From assembly GCA_035048485.1 (NCBI GenBank), contig CM068589.1, forward strand, positions 3,164,501-3,228,500: DNA of 64,000 nucleotides. The letters run 5' to 3'. Of the stretch, positions 22,161 to 33,866 are shown piece after piece (positions within the stretch are counted from its first letter, which is position 1; each line of letters opens with the position of its first letter). The position numbers and the translations under genes are program-made. This stretch comes from Pteria penguin (Eukaryota; Mollusca; Bivalvia; Pterioida; Pteriidae). The notes below the pieces were generated by a model that worked only from the letters and a program-made list of their open reading frames with translations, was not told the origin of the DNA and did no database searches.

Positions 22161-22898
22161 ATGAGTAACGAAGCCGAGGACGCTCTTCTAGACTTTGCCA
22201 GTGGTTCGAATTCTCAGGCACGTAACAATAATTTGCGTGCTAATTCCGGCGATTCTGATGCTATTAACTTGTTTCAAACATTAATACAAAATCAATTTAA
22301 ATCACTAGAGAAAAAATATGAGGATCGTGTGTCGGCCAACGCCTTACCGTTCAAAAAGCAAATTACGGAGTCTGCATACGAAAAATTAAAAGGAGAAGGT
22401 AACAAAATACAATTCAATTTCAATCTGGACATTCTTGACGATATCGAGCAGGTCTTGAAACTTATAGAGAAAAACTCCGGCGCTGAAACTTTACTATTAA
22501 AGATTACAGAAAAACTGCGCATTCGTAATAAACATATCAGAATCGCGGATGCATCTCCTGCAGGCTGGTTTACCGTATCGGAGTATAAAACAAATGAAAT
22601 TGCGGACGATTCCGATGATGAAAAGAAGATTAGAAGCGCCGAACAAAGAGCAATTAAGATCAAGAAGGCAAATACATCTAATCGGTATAATCTGTGCAGA
22701 AGCGGCGCTAATATTCCGTCGGCGGCAGCTGGCTCCCAGGCTCAGTTACATAATAATCAGTTTCCTTTTTCTGGAGCTCGTGGCCAATTCAATCAGTCCT
22801 TTCGTGGCTACACAAACAAGAGGAATAGACCACTCCCAATGGATCTCTGCTTCAAGTGTTATCAACTAGGACACTGGCAAATCATGAATACATCTTAG
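22161..22898 (+). pseudogene. DIRS-type Gag-like protein, C-terminus broken
   Basis: Starts at MSNEAEDALLDF; ATG 22161 was chosen because the frame above it runs through the terminal repeat. The protein is acidic and then basic, with QFPFSGARGQFNQSFRGYTN before a zinc knuckle beginning CFKCYQLGHW. In intact relatives the knuckle continues to a final Cys. Here the frame shifts after GHW, so the last ligand is lost and the next frame (RT) begins by overlap. It would package the element RNA. Confidence 0.75.
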
Positions 22899-23767
22899 AT
22901 GTTGTTAAGAATGGATATTCTGTTCCTTTCACAGAAGAACCGCCAAAAATTATTTGTATAAATAATATGTCTGCATTAAAAAACAAAGTTTTTGATCAAA
23001 AACAAATACAAGAGCTTTTGAAGTCTGGTAGAATCACTAAAGTACCTTTTCAGCCAGATGTGGTTAGTCCGCTTAGTGTAGCAGAAAATCGAATCAAACA
23101 ACGTCTCATTTTAGATTTGAGCAGATTAAATGTCTTTGTTCGAAAAGATAAAGTTCAATTTGAAGATTATAAAGTTGCTTCACACTACTTTACCAAAAAT
23201 TGTTACTGTATAAAGTTTGATTTGAGCTCTGGTTATCATCATACTGAAATTGCTCCATATTTCTAGACCGGTCTGGGATTTATGTGGCAAGAAAACTACT
23301 ACTGTTTCACAGTTTTACCATTTGGTTTGTTGTCTTCACCTTTTTTATTCACAAAATGCTTAAGCTCTTTGGTAAAAGTATGGCGGGAGCACGGACTAAA
23401 GGTGACTCTGTACTCAGATGATGGCTTTTTAATAGATTCTAGCTATGAGTCATGTTTGCAAGGTGGTAAATATCTTAAAGATACACTGAATCAAGCTGGT
23501 TTCCATATCAATTTCGAGAAGGCAGTATTTATTCCTACACAAGATCTTGAGTGGTTAGGTCTTAGATGGAATTCTAAACTGTTTGAGTTGTCTGTTCCAC
23601 AAAGAAGAATTGGCGATTTGTATACGTCTCTTTCTAGAATTATCTCTCTTTTCCCAAATGTATCAGCTAGACAGTTGGCTCAAGTAACGGGGAAAATCAT
23701 ATCATTATCACATGTACTCGGCAACATTTGCAATCTTATGACCCGCTACTGTATATGTCTATTGTGA
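22856..23767 (+). pseudogene. DIRS reverse transcriptase
   Basis: Motifs in order: RLILDLSRLN, CIKFDLSSGYHHTEIAP (catalytic Asp region), a TAG stop at 23264-23266, FTVLPFGLLSSPFLFTKCL, then LYSDDGFLID with the YxDD catalytic pair, and LEWLGLRWN. A TGA at 23765 ends this frame, and the RNase H continues in an overlapping one. The catalytic residues are kept but the ORF is interrupted. Confidence 0.85.
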
Positions 23768-24204
23768 CTAGAAAGCCATGGGACTATCCACTGAAAAATG
23801 TAGATCCCTTGGTTTTGCTAGAACTGAAGTTTTGGATTCAGAATGTTTCTATTCTTAACGGTAGAAAAATGAAGGGTATTCAAAAATCACATATAACAGT
23901 GTTTTCAGATGCAAGCGATGTTGCTGCAGGTGCTTTTACAGTAGAAATGGGTGAATTAAAGTTTCACAAAATGTGGGATGAGAGTGAATCAAAAATGAGC
24001 TCCACTTGGCGTGAGCTTAAAGCTATAGAACAAGCTCTTTTGTCATTTTCTAGTTTCTTTGCTTCTAAGTCACTCAAATGGTTTACAGATAACCAAAATT
24101 GTGTTAGAATAATCAATTCAGGGAGTATGAAAAGGCATTTACAAGATTTGGCTATTAGCATTTTCTCAGTTTCTTTCAGATCTAACATCTCAATTGACAT
24201 TTAA
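23728..24204 (+). pseudogene. DIRS RNase H domain
   Basis: Contains FSDASDVAAGAF, TWRELKAIEQALL and WFTDNQN, supplying the expected D-E-D catalytic residues. It stops at TAA just before WIPRDKNSQADNLSKI, a segment normally continuous with the domain, so the stop is a mutation. Confidence 0.8.
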
Positions 24205-24209
24205 TGGAT

Positions 24210-24726
24210 TCCAAGAGATAAGAATTCACAAGCAGATAATTTAAGCAAAATAAAAGATTATGAAGACTGGGAGTCACTATGGAATTTTTTTTTAACTTTG
24301 TTGATCACTTATGGGGTCCACACTCTGTAGATGTATTTGCAAAGTGTCATAATAGAAAATTGGAAAGATTTAATTCCGTATTCTGGAATGATAGTTGCGA
24401 GCCCGTAGATTGTTTTTCTGAGAATTGGAAAAAAATGAAAACAATTGGCTTGTGCCTCCGATTTCTTTAGTATGTAAATGCATATGATATTTGATGTATT
24501 GTAGAGGGTGTGGTGCTCTCATTGTGCCAAAATGGAAATCTGCTCATTTTTGGCCCCTTATTTTCAAGAATGAAATGGAAACTCATAGCTACGTCTCTGA
24601 AGTATTTGAATTTAAAGCAGGTCAGAAGATATTTGAACATGGATTAAATAAAAATTATATTTTTGGTTCAGATAGGTTTAGTTCGCCTGTGTTGGCAGTC
24701 AGATGTGATATGTCAAATCTATGATT
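24210..24726 (+). pseudogene. DIRS domain after RNase H (methyltransferase-like region of the order)
   Basis: Two open pieces contain HLWGPHSVDVFAKCHNRKL, FWNDSCEPVDCFSENW and IVPKWKSAHFWPLIF, the conserved block between RNase H and the recombinase in DIRS-order elements. The pieces are in different frames. The biochemical role of this block is not shown by the sequence. Confidence 0.65.
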
Positions 24727-24837
24727 TATGCTTAAATTTGAATATATTACATTGAAACAGTTATTTTCATATCCTTTCATGGAATTATGTAATAGTTATT
24801 GTCTGATATGCAGTAATTGATTGTAAATTCTGGTTGT

Positions 24838-25095
24838 GTTCATGCTTAAAGTATTGCAGGGATGTAGATCCCGTTACGATATATATGTATTGCAAGGATG
24901 TAGATCCTGATACTGTATGAGTTATTGCAGGGATGTAGATCCTGATACGATATAATGTATTGCACGGATGTTGATCCCGATAATGTATTATCACACTAAT
25001 GTAGATACTGATAGTCTGAAGTATTGCAGGGATGTAGAGCCTGATACTACGTGATCACTTATGTATTACAGGGATGCAGATCCTGATATATAAGT
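24838..25095. repeat. Imperfect minisatellite inside the DIRS element
   Basis: About six or seven units centred on TATTGCAGGGATGTAGATCC-TGATA, spaced about 36-45 bp, with drifted spacers. It lies between the RNase H-side ORFs and the recombinase. Confidence 0.8.
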
Positions 25096-25344
25096 GGTTT
25101 ACATATGTATATAATATTGATATAACATTAATATTTTCCCTTTTATTAGTGTTTTCTATAGGAAAATGACCTCATATTGAATGTACATTAGAAGGACAAG
25201 ACAAAAAACTCCAGAATATCGTCAGTCGTATGCCTGATCTTATTCTGCACTCAAGGGCAGACAATGCAGTTAAAAATATAGGTACGGTTTCCAAAAATTT
25301 AAGTGGTGTAATTCCTTTAATCCGACGATTTCTGCGTTAGCAGC

Positions 25345-26169
25345 TTCGGACTTGATCGTTTCATTGTATATATCTCATTTATCTAAACGTGCTTCGTCCT
25401 CTGTAATTGAGGAAGCAATTCATTCCATAACATGGGCTCACAATGTAGCTGGTTTGTCCGACCCATGTTCTTCCACTTTTGTGTTCAGTGTAAGAGAAGG
25501 GAGAAAGCGCCTTACTAGTTGTCCAGTAAAGAAGAAGGAATCTATTTCACCAGAAATTCTCTCTCTTTTTAGTAGCTGTACATGCGGGAAAAAACGCTTC
25601 TTTAATGGATCTTAGAACTGCAACTATGTGTCTTATTGGATATGCAGGGTTTTTAAGATTTTCAGAGCTAGTAAATCTTAATGGATCAGATATTTCAGTT
25701 TTTGATTCTCATGCTTGTTGATTTATTGAGAAAAGCAAAACATAAATATAAAAGTGGAAACACTCTGTATATAAGTAGAACATATCTTCCAACTTGTCCA
25801 GTAGCTAGTTTAGAAAGGTATTTAGGCTTGTCTAATATTGAAAATTCCTCTCGGGAATTCATTTTCAGAAATATTTCTTTTTGTAAGAAAGATAACTCTT
25901 ATAAATTAAGATCAGCTAATTGTCCTCTTTCTTACACAAGAGCATGGGAGATATTATTGTCTTCTCTTGAATCTCTTGGTCTTGATAAAAGCAAATTTGG
26001 ACTTCATAGTTTATGTTCTGGGGGTGCAACAGCAGCAGCAGCGGCTGGTCTCAATGAATATTTGTTTAAAAAAAAACATGGACGGTGGAAATCAGAATCT
26101 GCTGAAGACGGGTATGTCAGAGAGGATTTAAGTCAAAAGTTGTCAGTGTCTAAGAAAATTGGAATTTAA
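25345..26169 (+). pseudogene. DIRS tyrosine recombinase, catalytic Arg lost
   Basis: The N-terminal SAM-like part (SALAASDLIVSLYISHLSKR) is followed, after a frameshift near 25610, by GYAGFLRFSELVNLN (box with the first catalytic Arg). A second frameshift near 25725 leads to LHSLCSGGATAAAAAG, HGRW and GYVREDL (probable Tyr). In family members the HSLRSGG box carries the second catalytic Arg; here it is Cys (TGT at 26014-26016). The enzyme would integrate the cDNA circle, but this copy should be inactive. Confidence 0.8.
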
Positions 26170-26247
26170 GTAAATAAATAAATATTTAAACATAAATTAA
26201 TGAAAGTAACCATTACTGTACTGATTCACTCTTCTTTATTTTTCGAA

Positions 26248-26337
26248 GCTCATATGAGCGCTTCGTTCCTAATGAGTCTTATGTTTATGTTTTAAAATAT
26301 TTATGTTCGGTTGAGTGGAACGAATAAGAACATAAAT
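26248..26337 (+). repeat. Split direct repeat B1
   Basis: About 90 bp beginning at GCTCATATGAGCGCTTCGTT, repeated at 26858-26949. It runs directly into A2. Confidence 0.88.
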
Positions 26338-26490
26338 TTATTTATCATAGATACATAAGCGATAAACCTGTCTTACATGCTTAAATCTCTTCGTAGTATG
26401 TTAATCACGTGATGTGATTTGTCATGTATTGTAAAGAGTGTTCAGATATTCATTCGAAGGCTCTATTCTCCAGTGCATACACGCTTTTTC
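26331..26490 (+). repeat. Split direct repeat A2
   Basis: Near-identical copy of 21977-22135. A2 shares its first bases (CATAAA) with the end of B1. Confidence 0.9.
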
Positions 26491-26857
26491 CTCTTATGTA
26501 TTCCCACCCGCCCACCCTTTTATTTATGTTTAAACAAAGATGAAGGTTAATTTGTAAGGAAATACTCATTATTTATTAATATAATTATAAAGACTGGCTG
26601 TGATATGAAAATATTTATTATAGTTTTGTATGTATATAACATACGGGCGTGTTTTGCATAGACATTCATATATTCAATAGAATATGAAAATATGGATAAA
26701 ATTATTAAGATATGAGGCAATACATGATAGATTATATAGTATATATTTCATAAATCATGAACATGACAATTATCATTTCAGGACATTTCAATTCATGTAG
26801 ATGATGTTTGACGACGGATTTGGTTTTATTATGACTATGTAAAGATTGAAAATAAAT

Positions 26858-26949
26858 GCACTCATATGAGCACTTCATTCCTAATGAGTCTTATGTTTAT
26901 ATTTTAAAAATATTTATGTTCGGTTGAGTGGAACGAATAAGAACATAAA
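26858..26949 (+). repeat. Split direct repeat B2 (right end)
   Basis: Copy of 26248-26337. Both contain the small palindrome CTCATATGAG and the GGTTGAGTGGAACGAATAAG block. Confidence 0.88.
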
Positions 26950-27655
26950 GCGAACTAACGTGACGACAATAGAGCAAACTTGGTATTCAAAGTTTAGTAC
27001 TAAACTTTATTCCAAGTTTACTCCAGTGCACTCCAAGTTTAGTATACTTTCTAGATACATGTACATGTATACCGCTTCACCTCACTAGATGTAACCGGAC
27101 TGAACACAGCCTTTAAATTTTCGAATTGTTTCTTTTCTTTAAACATTTGACATGAAAACATCTATTGTAAAGTATTGGATATTAGTGTATATAAGGAAAG
27201 GGAAATTTCATTACGTGGAAGTTTTCATGCAGAGATTTGACGGTACCGTATAACAAAACAAAAAGGAATGATAATTCATAACGAACTTAAGAAGAAAAAA
27301 AAAATAAACAAAGAGATATCCGCCTAGTAATATCGAAACGTCCGAATATCGTTGAAAACTTAAAGATAAAATCAGTAAAGGTAAAATTGGTAATTGTTTC
27401 TAAATATTGCCTATATTTTCTATACAAATATTTTAATATATAAAATATGCAACTGCACATCATAAAATAAATATTTCTATCGTGTTATACGAAACTGAAT
27501 CATTTTAATAACTAAACGTGAGCAGTAAACATGGTGTCACGTGACAGTAAATTGAAGACGGAATTACTTTAAAGTAAACATGATATTAAGTGCACTATAC
27601 TAAACTTTATGACTGGTTTAGGACAAAAACTAAACTTTAAGTGCACTTGAATATA
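26950..27655. other. Unassigned flank of the DIRS element
   Basis: I see several AAGTTTAGTA/ACTAAACTT short inverted pieces (about 26985-27050 and 27595-27645) but no gene. Confidence 0.35.
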
Positions 27656-27656
27656 A

Positions 27657-27870
27657 GGTTAGGACTGCATCCAACTGTATTTGTATTTACTACCTCGACT
27701 TGAAAAGTTGATGCAGGACTTTTTCGATGGGTGTTGGATGCAACCAGAGGAAGCTTACTCCTCCCGGGCACCTGTCTCATATGATCTCGATTTAATTGGG
27801 GTTCGCATTCGTCTGAATATGACACTATACATTGTGTTATCCTTTTGTACCATGGACTACGAGATATAGT
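27657..27870 (+). mobile_element. PLE-type 3' module fragment
   Basis: Shares TTACTCCTCCCGGGCACCTG, AATTGGGGTTCGCATT and GTCTGAATAKGACACTATA with 37930-38100. It contains the hairpin module in + orientation. No ORF is attached. Confidence 0.55.
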
Positions 27871-27887
27871 TTGCGATTCTACATTAT

Positions 27888-28374
27888 TAAGAAAGAAAAA
27901 AGAGGAGTTACTGGCTCAGTTATGTGGCAGAAGTCACCATGGAGCTATGCAATACATGAATATAAATAATATACTAGAATATATAACAATTACAAAATAT
28001 TTGACTGTAGTGCAATTACGATACCGACTTAGGACGGTCATTTAATTTGACAAAAGCCAAACAAATGGTGTGGTTAACCGGTTTACGGGCCCACCTTCCC
28101 ACTCACTGTAACAGCAGAACAATCAAAGGACGTACATTTAAAATTTTATAAATAATCCTCCATGTAAAGAACAAGGGTCAACAGGTATCGCATATTGAGA
28201 AGTCATAAAAATATAAAAATACGTAAGGTATTGTAAAACACATAATGGTATAAAAATATATGCGACATCAACATGATAAACCGTGCTCTGCCAGTCTGAA
28301 AGCGAGCTAAGACCCTAGATCTGTAGGAGTCCCGACTAACAGTCAGAGGGGACGAGGGTTCAGGACCATGTCTC
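27888..28374 (-). mobile_element. PLE-A 3' UTR copy
   Basis: Complete PLE-A 3' terminus (GAAAAAAGAGGAGTTACTGG) through to GGTTCAGGACCATGTCTCC, where it is truncated before the ORF. Closely similar to 889-1375 and 41430-41930. Confidence 0.88.
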
Positions 28375-29217
28375 CATGTCTCTCTTCAGGACACCTTCCT
28401 TCCCAATGATTTTGAGAACCAAACACTACAAAACCTGCAGCATCTTAACTACCGACATTTTATTCCATTCATCATTAATTATATTAAGTGTTCCTTTAAT
28501 ACCCACAGTTTTCAACAATTTAATTGTTAGTCATCGGATAAAGTTTAAGGATTGATATATGTCGAATATGCATAAGAACAAAGCTAAAAAAAAGGTACAG
28601 ATCGTAGGTCTAATTTCATCCGTGAGCAAATGATGAAGACAGAAGGACATTTTCTAACTATTTCAGTTTATATTTCTTTCAGGTAATATTTTTAATAGAT
28701 AAGGTTTATTACCTTGTGACTGTACTTTATCAGTAAACAGTTATTGTCGTAAAATTGCTTGTTTCTTCTCACGGTCTGCTTCGAATACTGAGTTTCAATA
28801 ATTGGTTCCGTGTTACGTTCTTTGTTCATATTTTCTTTTAGCATACGCAAAGAAGTTTTAAATACAGTTCTGGATCACATTTTTTATTTTGTATTTTAGA
28901 ATTACATATATGCATAAAATGTGTATTTATGTATGCATATATGAGTACGTGGAAGCAAACAGATAGCATTTTCTGATGAGGATTAAAACCTTTAATTCAA
29001 AGAAATAGCAAAGGCAAAATATACAGTAACTGTATTATTCGTTTGTGTCTTCTCTGGTTAATGCCATGTAGGAATTCCTTCAACTATACGTGTATAGTGG
29101 CATTACCCATGTATGGTGACAAAAATTCTGTCTAAAAGATTACATTCATATTTCGAGATGGTTTGATCCAGAAGCAGTACGCACACAATGGAGAAGCAGT
29201 ATGAATGAAAAAGGAAA
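28375..29217. other. Unassigned sequence
   Basis: No coding or repeat signal that I can support. Confidence 0.4.
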
Positions 29218-30147
29218 CTTTAAGAGATGTAAAGATGATGGATAAATCCAAACCATAAGTCTAAAAATCATGAAACCAGAGGACATACAAAATCAGTGAA
29301 AATGAAAAACAAGTGGAAAATAACAAAATATGTCTACTTGAAGAGCATATGTTAACCCCTGTGATGGAGTAAGATCAGGTGCCCGGGGAGAATGAGCATC
29401 TCCTGCTTGCTAGCAACACCCGTCACACCCAGTAGAAAGAGTCAAATCGTGTAAATTCCATATATATATTTATATATGGAGAAGTCGAAGTAGGTAACCT
29501 TCTAGTATAGAAGGTGTCAAATTTGTATAAAATGATAGGAATCGGCCTCAGTCAAGAATATCATTTAAAAGTCTGGATAACGAGATATCATATGGAGTAA
29601 TAAAAGTCTCGTAACGACCGTAGAACTTCCTCAGTGACGTTGCTAGTCTAGCACATATATAACCCTGGTTGAGCAGCTTAACTGAAAGTCGCCTAGCGCT
29701 CAGAACAAAGTCATTGTAATGTGAACATGCTCTGAAATAACGTATTAACTGAGATATGAATACGCCGTATGCAGGCGATGATGGAATGTTGCTACTTATG
29801 AAAGGAAAGTTTGTGATAGCGAAATTGAAATCGTCACGTTTGTCATAGAGTGAGGTGTTCAACTGACCATTAATGTCGAAAGACAACATAATATCTAAAT
29901 ACGAAGTAGAATTACTACTTTCTGTGGTTTCTTTGACCTCCAGTTCATTTGGATAGATGATGCTAAGGTAATCCGCGAATGAAGGATTATTAATTGAAAG
30001 CAAGTCATTTATATATCTGTACGTGAAATTGAAGCCAAGAGCCAATTGTTTTTTTCCTTGTGAAAGCAAAGACTGAATGAATTCAGCTTCGTATGAGTAA
30101 AGGAATATGTCAGCCAGAAGCGGAGCACAGTTAGTGCCCATTGGAAC
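29218..30147 (-). mobile_element. PLE-B copy, 5'-truncated inside RT motif B
   Basis: The - strand carries 197 uninterrupted codons (30141-29548): MGTNCAPLLADIFLYSYEAE, FTYRYINDLLSINN (YIND, with Asn where a catalytic Asp is expected), SYLDIMLSFDINGQLN, AYGVFISQLIRYFRACSHYN and LRKFYGRYETFITPYD. The 3' UTR follows, with the hairpin module and the terminus CATCATCTTTACA. Truncation falls within GIPMGTNC, next to unrelated sequence. It is very similar to 56888-57480. Confidence 0.85.
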
Positions 30148-30382
30148 TTACATGTATTAACTTACATGTCAAATCCAGTTATTATATATTAACTTTCCTC
30201 ACACAATCTGAACTGCGATATTGCATTACTATCTTCCCACTGATAAGTGTTCTCATTCAGAAAAAGTCACTACTAACACTACTAAACATTTGTTTTTTTG
30301 GATAATCCGGGCACATTGTTGTTCACAAACACCTAATTCTAATATCTTTTAATTGTTTCCCTTTTTGAAGGTAGAGTTTCCC

Positions 30383-30783
30383 ATGGCGGATCAAACATTC
30401 GAAGTCGGTGATAAATCGTTGATATTGATGAAGAGTTTAAAGGGGAAAAGCTATCCAAATAATCGGGCACAAACACCCCCCTTACTCTTTGAACAAATAC
30501 CGTAAGTTGTCTATTACACAAAAGTGTACTGTACTGTAGAATTTCACACTGTTGAGCTCCTTTTAGCACACCAGCAGTACATGATGGCGCAAATAGCAGT
30601 ACAAATGTTCAATCTGCAGATGTAACATGCAGCAATGCCACTGCAATTCAGTAGCCACAAGACTCTTTCGTTTTTCGGAGGCTTGTCAATTCCCTTTGTG
30701 TTTTCAACATCACAATTACTGATAATTTCGCTACAGCTCCACCGCAGCGTCGCAGACTAATTATTGACAGTGACAGTGAATAA
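30383..30783 (+). other. Possible small gene or gene remnant of unknown function
   Basis: An ATG at 30383 opens 41 codons (MADQTFEVGDKSLILMK at the start), ending exactly at a good 5' splice site (ATACC/GTAAGT, 30500-30508). A second frame from about 30562 reads TPAVHDGANSSTNVQSADV, has one TAG near 30651, then continues to PPQRRRLIIDSDSE and TAA at about 30781. The acidic Ser/Asp end and splice-like junctions suggest former or current coding sequence. I do not recognise a family. Confidence 0.25.
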
Positions 30784-31563
30784 GTGCAAGTTCATTGTTT
30801 CTTTTCATAATTCGTGTTTAAGATAAGATACTTTATTATATAATAACTATCTGAGAAATTCACAACTAACAATGATTATATTTTTTAAAATTCAAATAAT
30901 GAATTTTCATCATCATAAACTTCCGAGTTATTTTTTTTTACAGTGGAGGAATACGAAGTAGTATGACGTGAGTAAAGAGCAGTTTTTTACATGTGCGAAA
31001 AAAGAATCAAGCACTAGTTTAAGTGCTATATCAGAAAATGACAGGCGAGGGTGGGATGGTTCAATGTCACGACTGAGGTTTTTGCATTAAGCCATCACTA
31101 CCGAGACTAGATTCTATTAAAATCATCAGTTCCAAAATCAATAGAAGGAATAAAACCCGGATCCTCCTATTTTAAAACAAATGTAATTTCACTGGACAAA
31201 GGTCCTTTTTGCATATTAAATCAGAAAAGGCAAGAGAAGCCGTGACTTGTTAAAATTTTGATTGGACGTTATCGTTACAAATACCTAGACAACAACAGGC
31301 TTCAGCCATAACAAACCTCGTTACATCAAATTAAAATTATTGTATAATTCCTTTCAATTTCTCAACAGTGCTTCAATATTCATGGTACACACGGATTTAC
31401 CCAAGTGCCATGTAATAGTCAAGTTATTGCACAACCAAGGGGAAATTAAATCAAAATCGGAAACGTTGAAACAAAGTTGTATTTCAGTACAATTTCCGTG
31501 TTGTTAATCATTTTTCAAACGAATAAAGATTCTATCACGAGTCAAATCATGATGTATTTCAAG

Positions 31564-31762
31564 ATGCATTACTTTGGAATTTATTTTATTTGTATAATGA
31601 CAAAGGATTATCTTATTTTTTCATGTCCGACAGATGAACATTTGTGGCTTGAGAGAAGTTTTTTATATAATTGTACGGCCCCGTTATCTTACCATTGCAT
31701 ATTGACATATTATGGTACCGTAGACGAGCTTTGTTTGAAAGAATGGGCAATAAAACCAAAAC
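31564..31762 (+). CDS. Receptor gene 1, candidate first exon (signal peptide plus Cys-rich segment)
   Basis: Reads from ATG 31564 through a hydrophobic stretch (HYFGIYFICIM) that could be a signal peptide, then SCPTDEHLWLERSFLYNC, an NCT sequon and YHCILTYYGTVDELC. It ends in phase 1 at a strong donor (AAAAC/GTAAGT). The CP-x-WLE-x-NC pattern repeats in the next exon (CPIFDTNKTSYLEWNC), which supports both. An alternative is that the exon starts after the CGACAG at 31637. An upstream 5' UTR exon cannot be excluded. Confidence 0.5.
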
Positions 31763-32965
31763 GTAAGTATGGTTTCAGTACTAATTAAATTTTGAAGGGA
31801 AAGGGATTGATACAGTAAATTTGCTACAATTTGATAATCCTATGTATAAGAATTCCTATAATTAATTATAGGAGATTACCGTGTACTGTAGGATATAGGA
31901 GGTAACCAAGTACGTGGCGATTTTTCCCATACATCTGAATCAGATGTCTTCTTTTCTTACATTTACCAAACCCAGCAATTTTCAAGAGGATATGAAACAA
32001 AAACACGCTTTGTGCCTTCTGTCGAAATTTGACGTACGCATGGTTTTGTTTTCTTTATGTGTAATTAGACTTTAAATAGAGTTTGCGACACACGAACCAT
32101 ACATGCATATTTCCATAATGAAACCTAATTACTGAACGAAAGGCAAACAAAGTTGAGTGCATATGAGTGAAAAAAAAAAATGCGTGATAATGCTCATTTA
32201 TGTATGAATTCTGTGACCATTACTCAATAGCGATCCTACAAACCTAATCTAAGTAACTGAAAGACGATTGGGACTAGTATTTATAGAAAATATGGAAATA
32301 TGTTGAGGATGATCAATGGTGAGCTTTAGGTATTTGTAAAACTGTCAAGCTCTTAATATCAATGAAAGATGACTTGAACCTCTTGAACACCTCAATGTAC
32401 AAAATTGGTGTTTCGACAAAATGTCAGGCATACCTGTAAACTTCGGATGACTCCATAGGATTCTACATATATCATAAACTTCAGTTAGGTTATACTACCT
32501 CCCATTTTATGGACAATATTTAGGTGCAATTTTATACCATAATTAATCGACCAATTATTGGGATTTCAAAAGGCACTAGCAGCTCTATCTGTTTATTACT
32601 CCATGCATTAACATAAAAAATCTACATGTTTCGACATGTTCAATATATATAGATTTTAAAAGAACAAAAGAAAACTCTGGATTTGAAAGATGCATAAGTG
32701 ACACTTATTCACCTGTCTTTTAGTTGAACAAAACCACTAAATCTAAAAAAGAAATAATGTTTTTAGATGTATACATTACAGTAATTGTATTGAAAATAAT
32801 ACACAAATTAGAAATTTTGAGAAAGAAATGTGTGACTCTTCTCCATGAAAAACATCCATGGACATGAACAGAATACAAGAATAGGTACACAAAAGAGAAA
32901 TGAGTAAAATTTTCGAATGTAATGCAGTCGTAGTACCGTAGGACAGTCAAACTTCTTGACATTAG
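31763..32965. other. Intron sequence of receptor gene 1, nothing recognised
   Basis: AT-rich, no repeat family that I could match within the window. Confidence 0.35.
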
Positions 32966-32970
32966 TGTAG

Positions 32971-33001
32971 TTACACACACACACACATACACACACACAC
33001 A
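32971..33001. repeat. (CA)n microsatellite
   Basis: ACACACAC with one CAT interruption. Confidence 0.9.
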
Positions 33002-33009
33002 AAGGAACC

Positions 33010-33360
33010 TTATCCTCTCTCTGGCTGTTAGGTGGGACTCCAGTTGATCTGGCACCATGACTTCTTTTCAAACCGGCAGTATATAATGCCTTATGTTGAT
33101 GTCACTAAATAAATTTTATATTAGAATATTCTTCCTTAATGATATTCCCGTTTATATTTAATTAATGTTAAATTCTTATGCTCTACATGAAGATTTGTTT
33201 ATAACGCTTAAAACGTATGTGCTTTGACGATACTTGTAGAAGTGAGGAAAGGTGGGACTGTAATCAGTTAAACACTTCAATTGATTGACAATTCTTACTG
33301 CAATTGACAATCCTAAATCGAACGCTACAGAAAATTTAACATTTTATGTATTTTTATTGT
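33010..33360 (+). mobile_element. Decayed PLE-A 3' UTR
   Basis: CTGGCTGTTAGGTGGGACTC, ACCGGCAGTATATAATGCC, TTATGTTGATGTCACT and the AGGTGGGACTGTAATC block occur in the order of the PLE-A 3' UTR at 20525-20800, with scattered changes. No ORF part remains. Confidence 0.65.
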
Positions 33361-33804
33361 CGTTTTATGAGCTAATTTGATTTGTTTTGCATGCCCTAGG
33401 CGATTTTGCCGTAGTTTAATCAAATGTAGTATTATTTTATTCCTACGGATGGAGGAAATAAAAGGATCTAATTAAATTACCGCAAATGTCGCCATATATA
33501 CGTGTATTAAATGCAATGTTAAAATGACACCCCGCATTAAGGGTTTCATATGTAATATAATAATGGAAAATACCGCGTAGACATGCACTAAGGTATTTAT
33601 GAAAAACTTCGTCAGTTTTTACTATAAAAATCTAGGATAATTACATTCTAATTCTATTTTATTTATTTATTTTCAAATAATTAAATCGTGTATTTACTTC
33701 TTATTTGTTGATTTATTTATAAATTTTATGTATTTATTCTTATTTATGTATTTATTTTTAGTTCATTTAGCTATTTTTCATAATATATGAATATCATAAT
33801 TATC

Positions 33805-33866
<62 letters not shown>
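33805..33866. repeat. (TTA)n microsatellite
   Basis: About 20 TTA units. The poly-isoleucine frame across it is an artefact. Confidence 0.95.

Larger units (their letters stand above)
21977..26949 (+). mobile_element. DIRS-order tyrosine-recombinase retrotransposon with split direct repeats, inactive
   Basis: The order is A1 repeat, Gag-like ORF, RT, RNase H, a DIRS-specific domain, tyrosine recombinase, B1, A2, spacer, B2. Split direct repeats of this sort are known from PAT and Ngaro elements, whereas DIRS1 proper has inverted terminal repeats. Every ORF is broken by at least one stop or frameshift. The spacer of about 365 bp between A2 and B2 may be element sequence or a later insertion. 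Complete ends make this the best-preserved large element here. Confidence 0.85.

Noticed and set aside
22292..22663. 123-codon - strand frame
   Set aside because: Antisense shadow of the DIRS Gag-like ORF.
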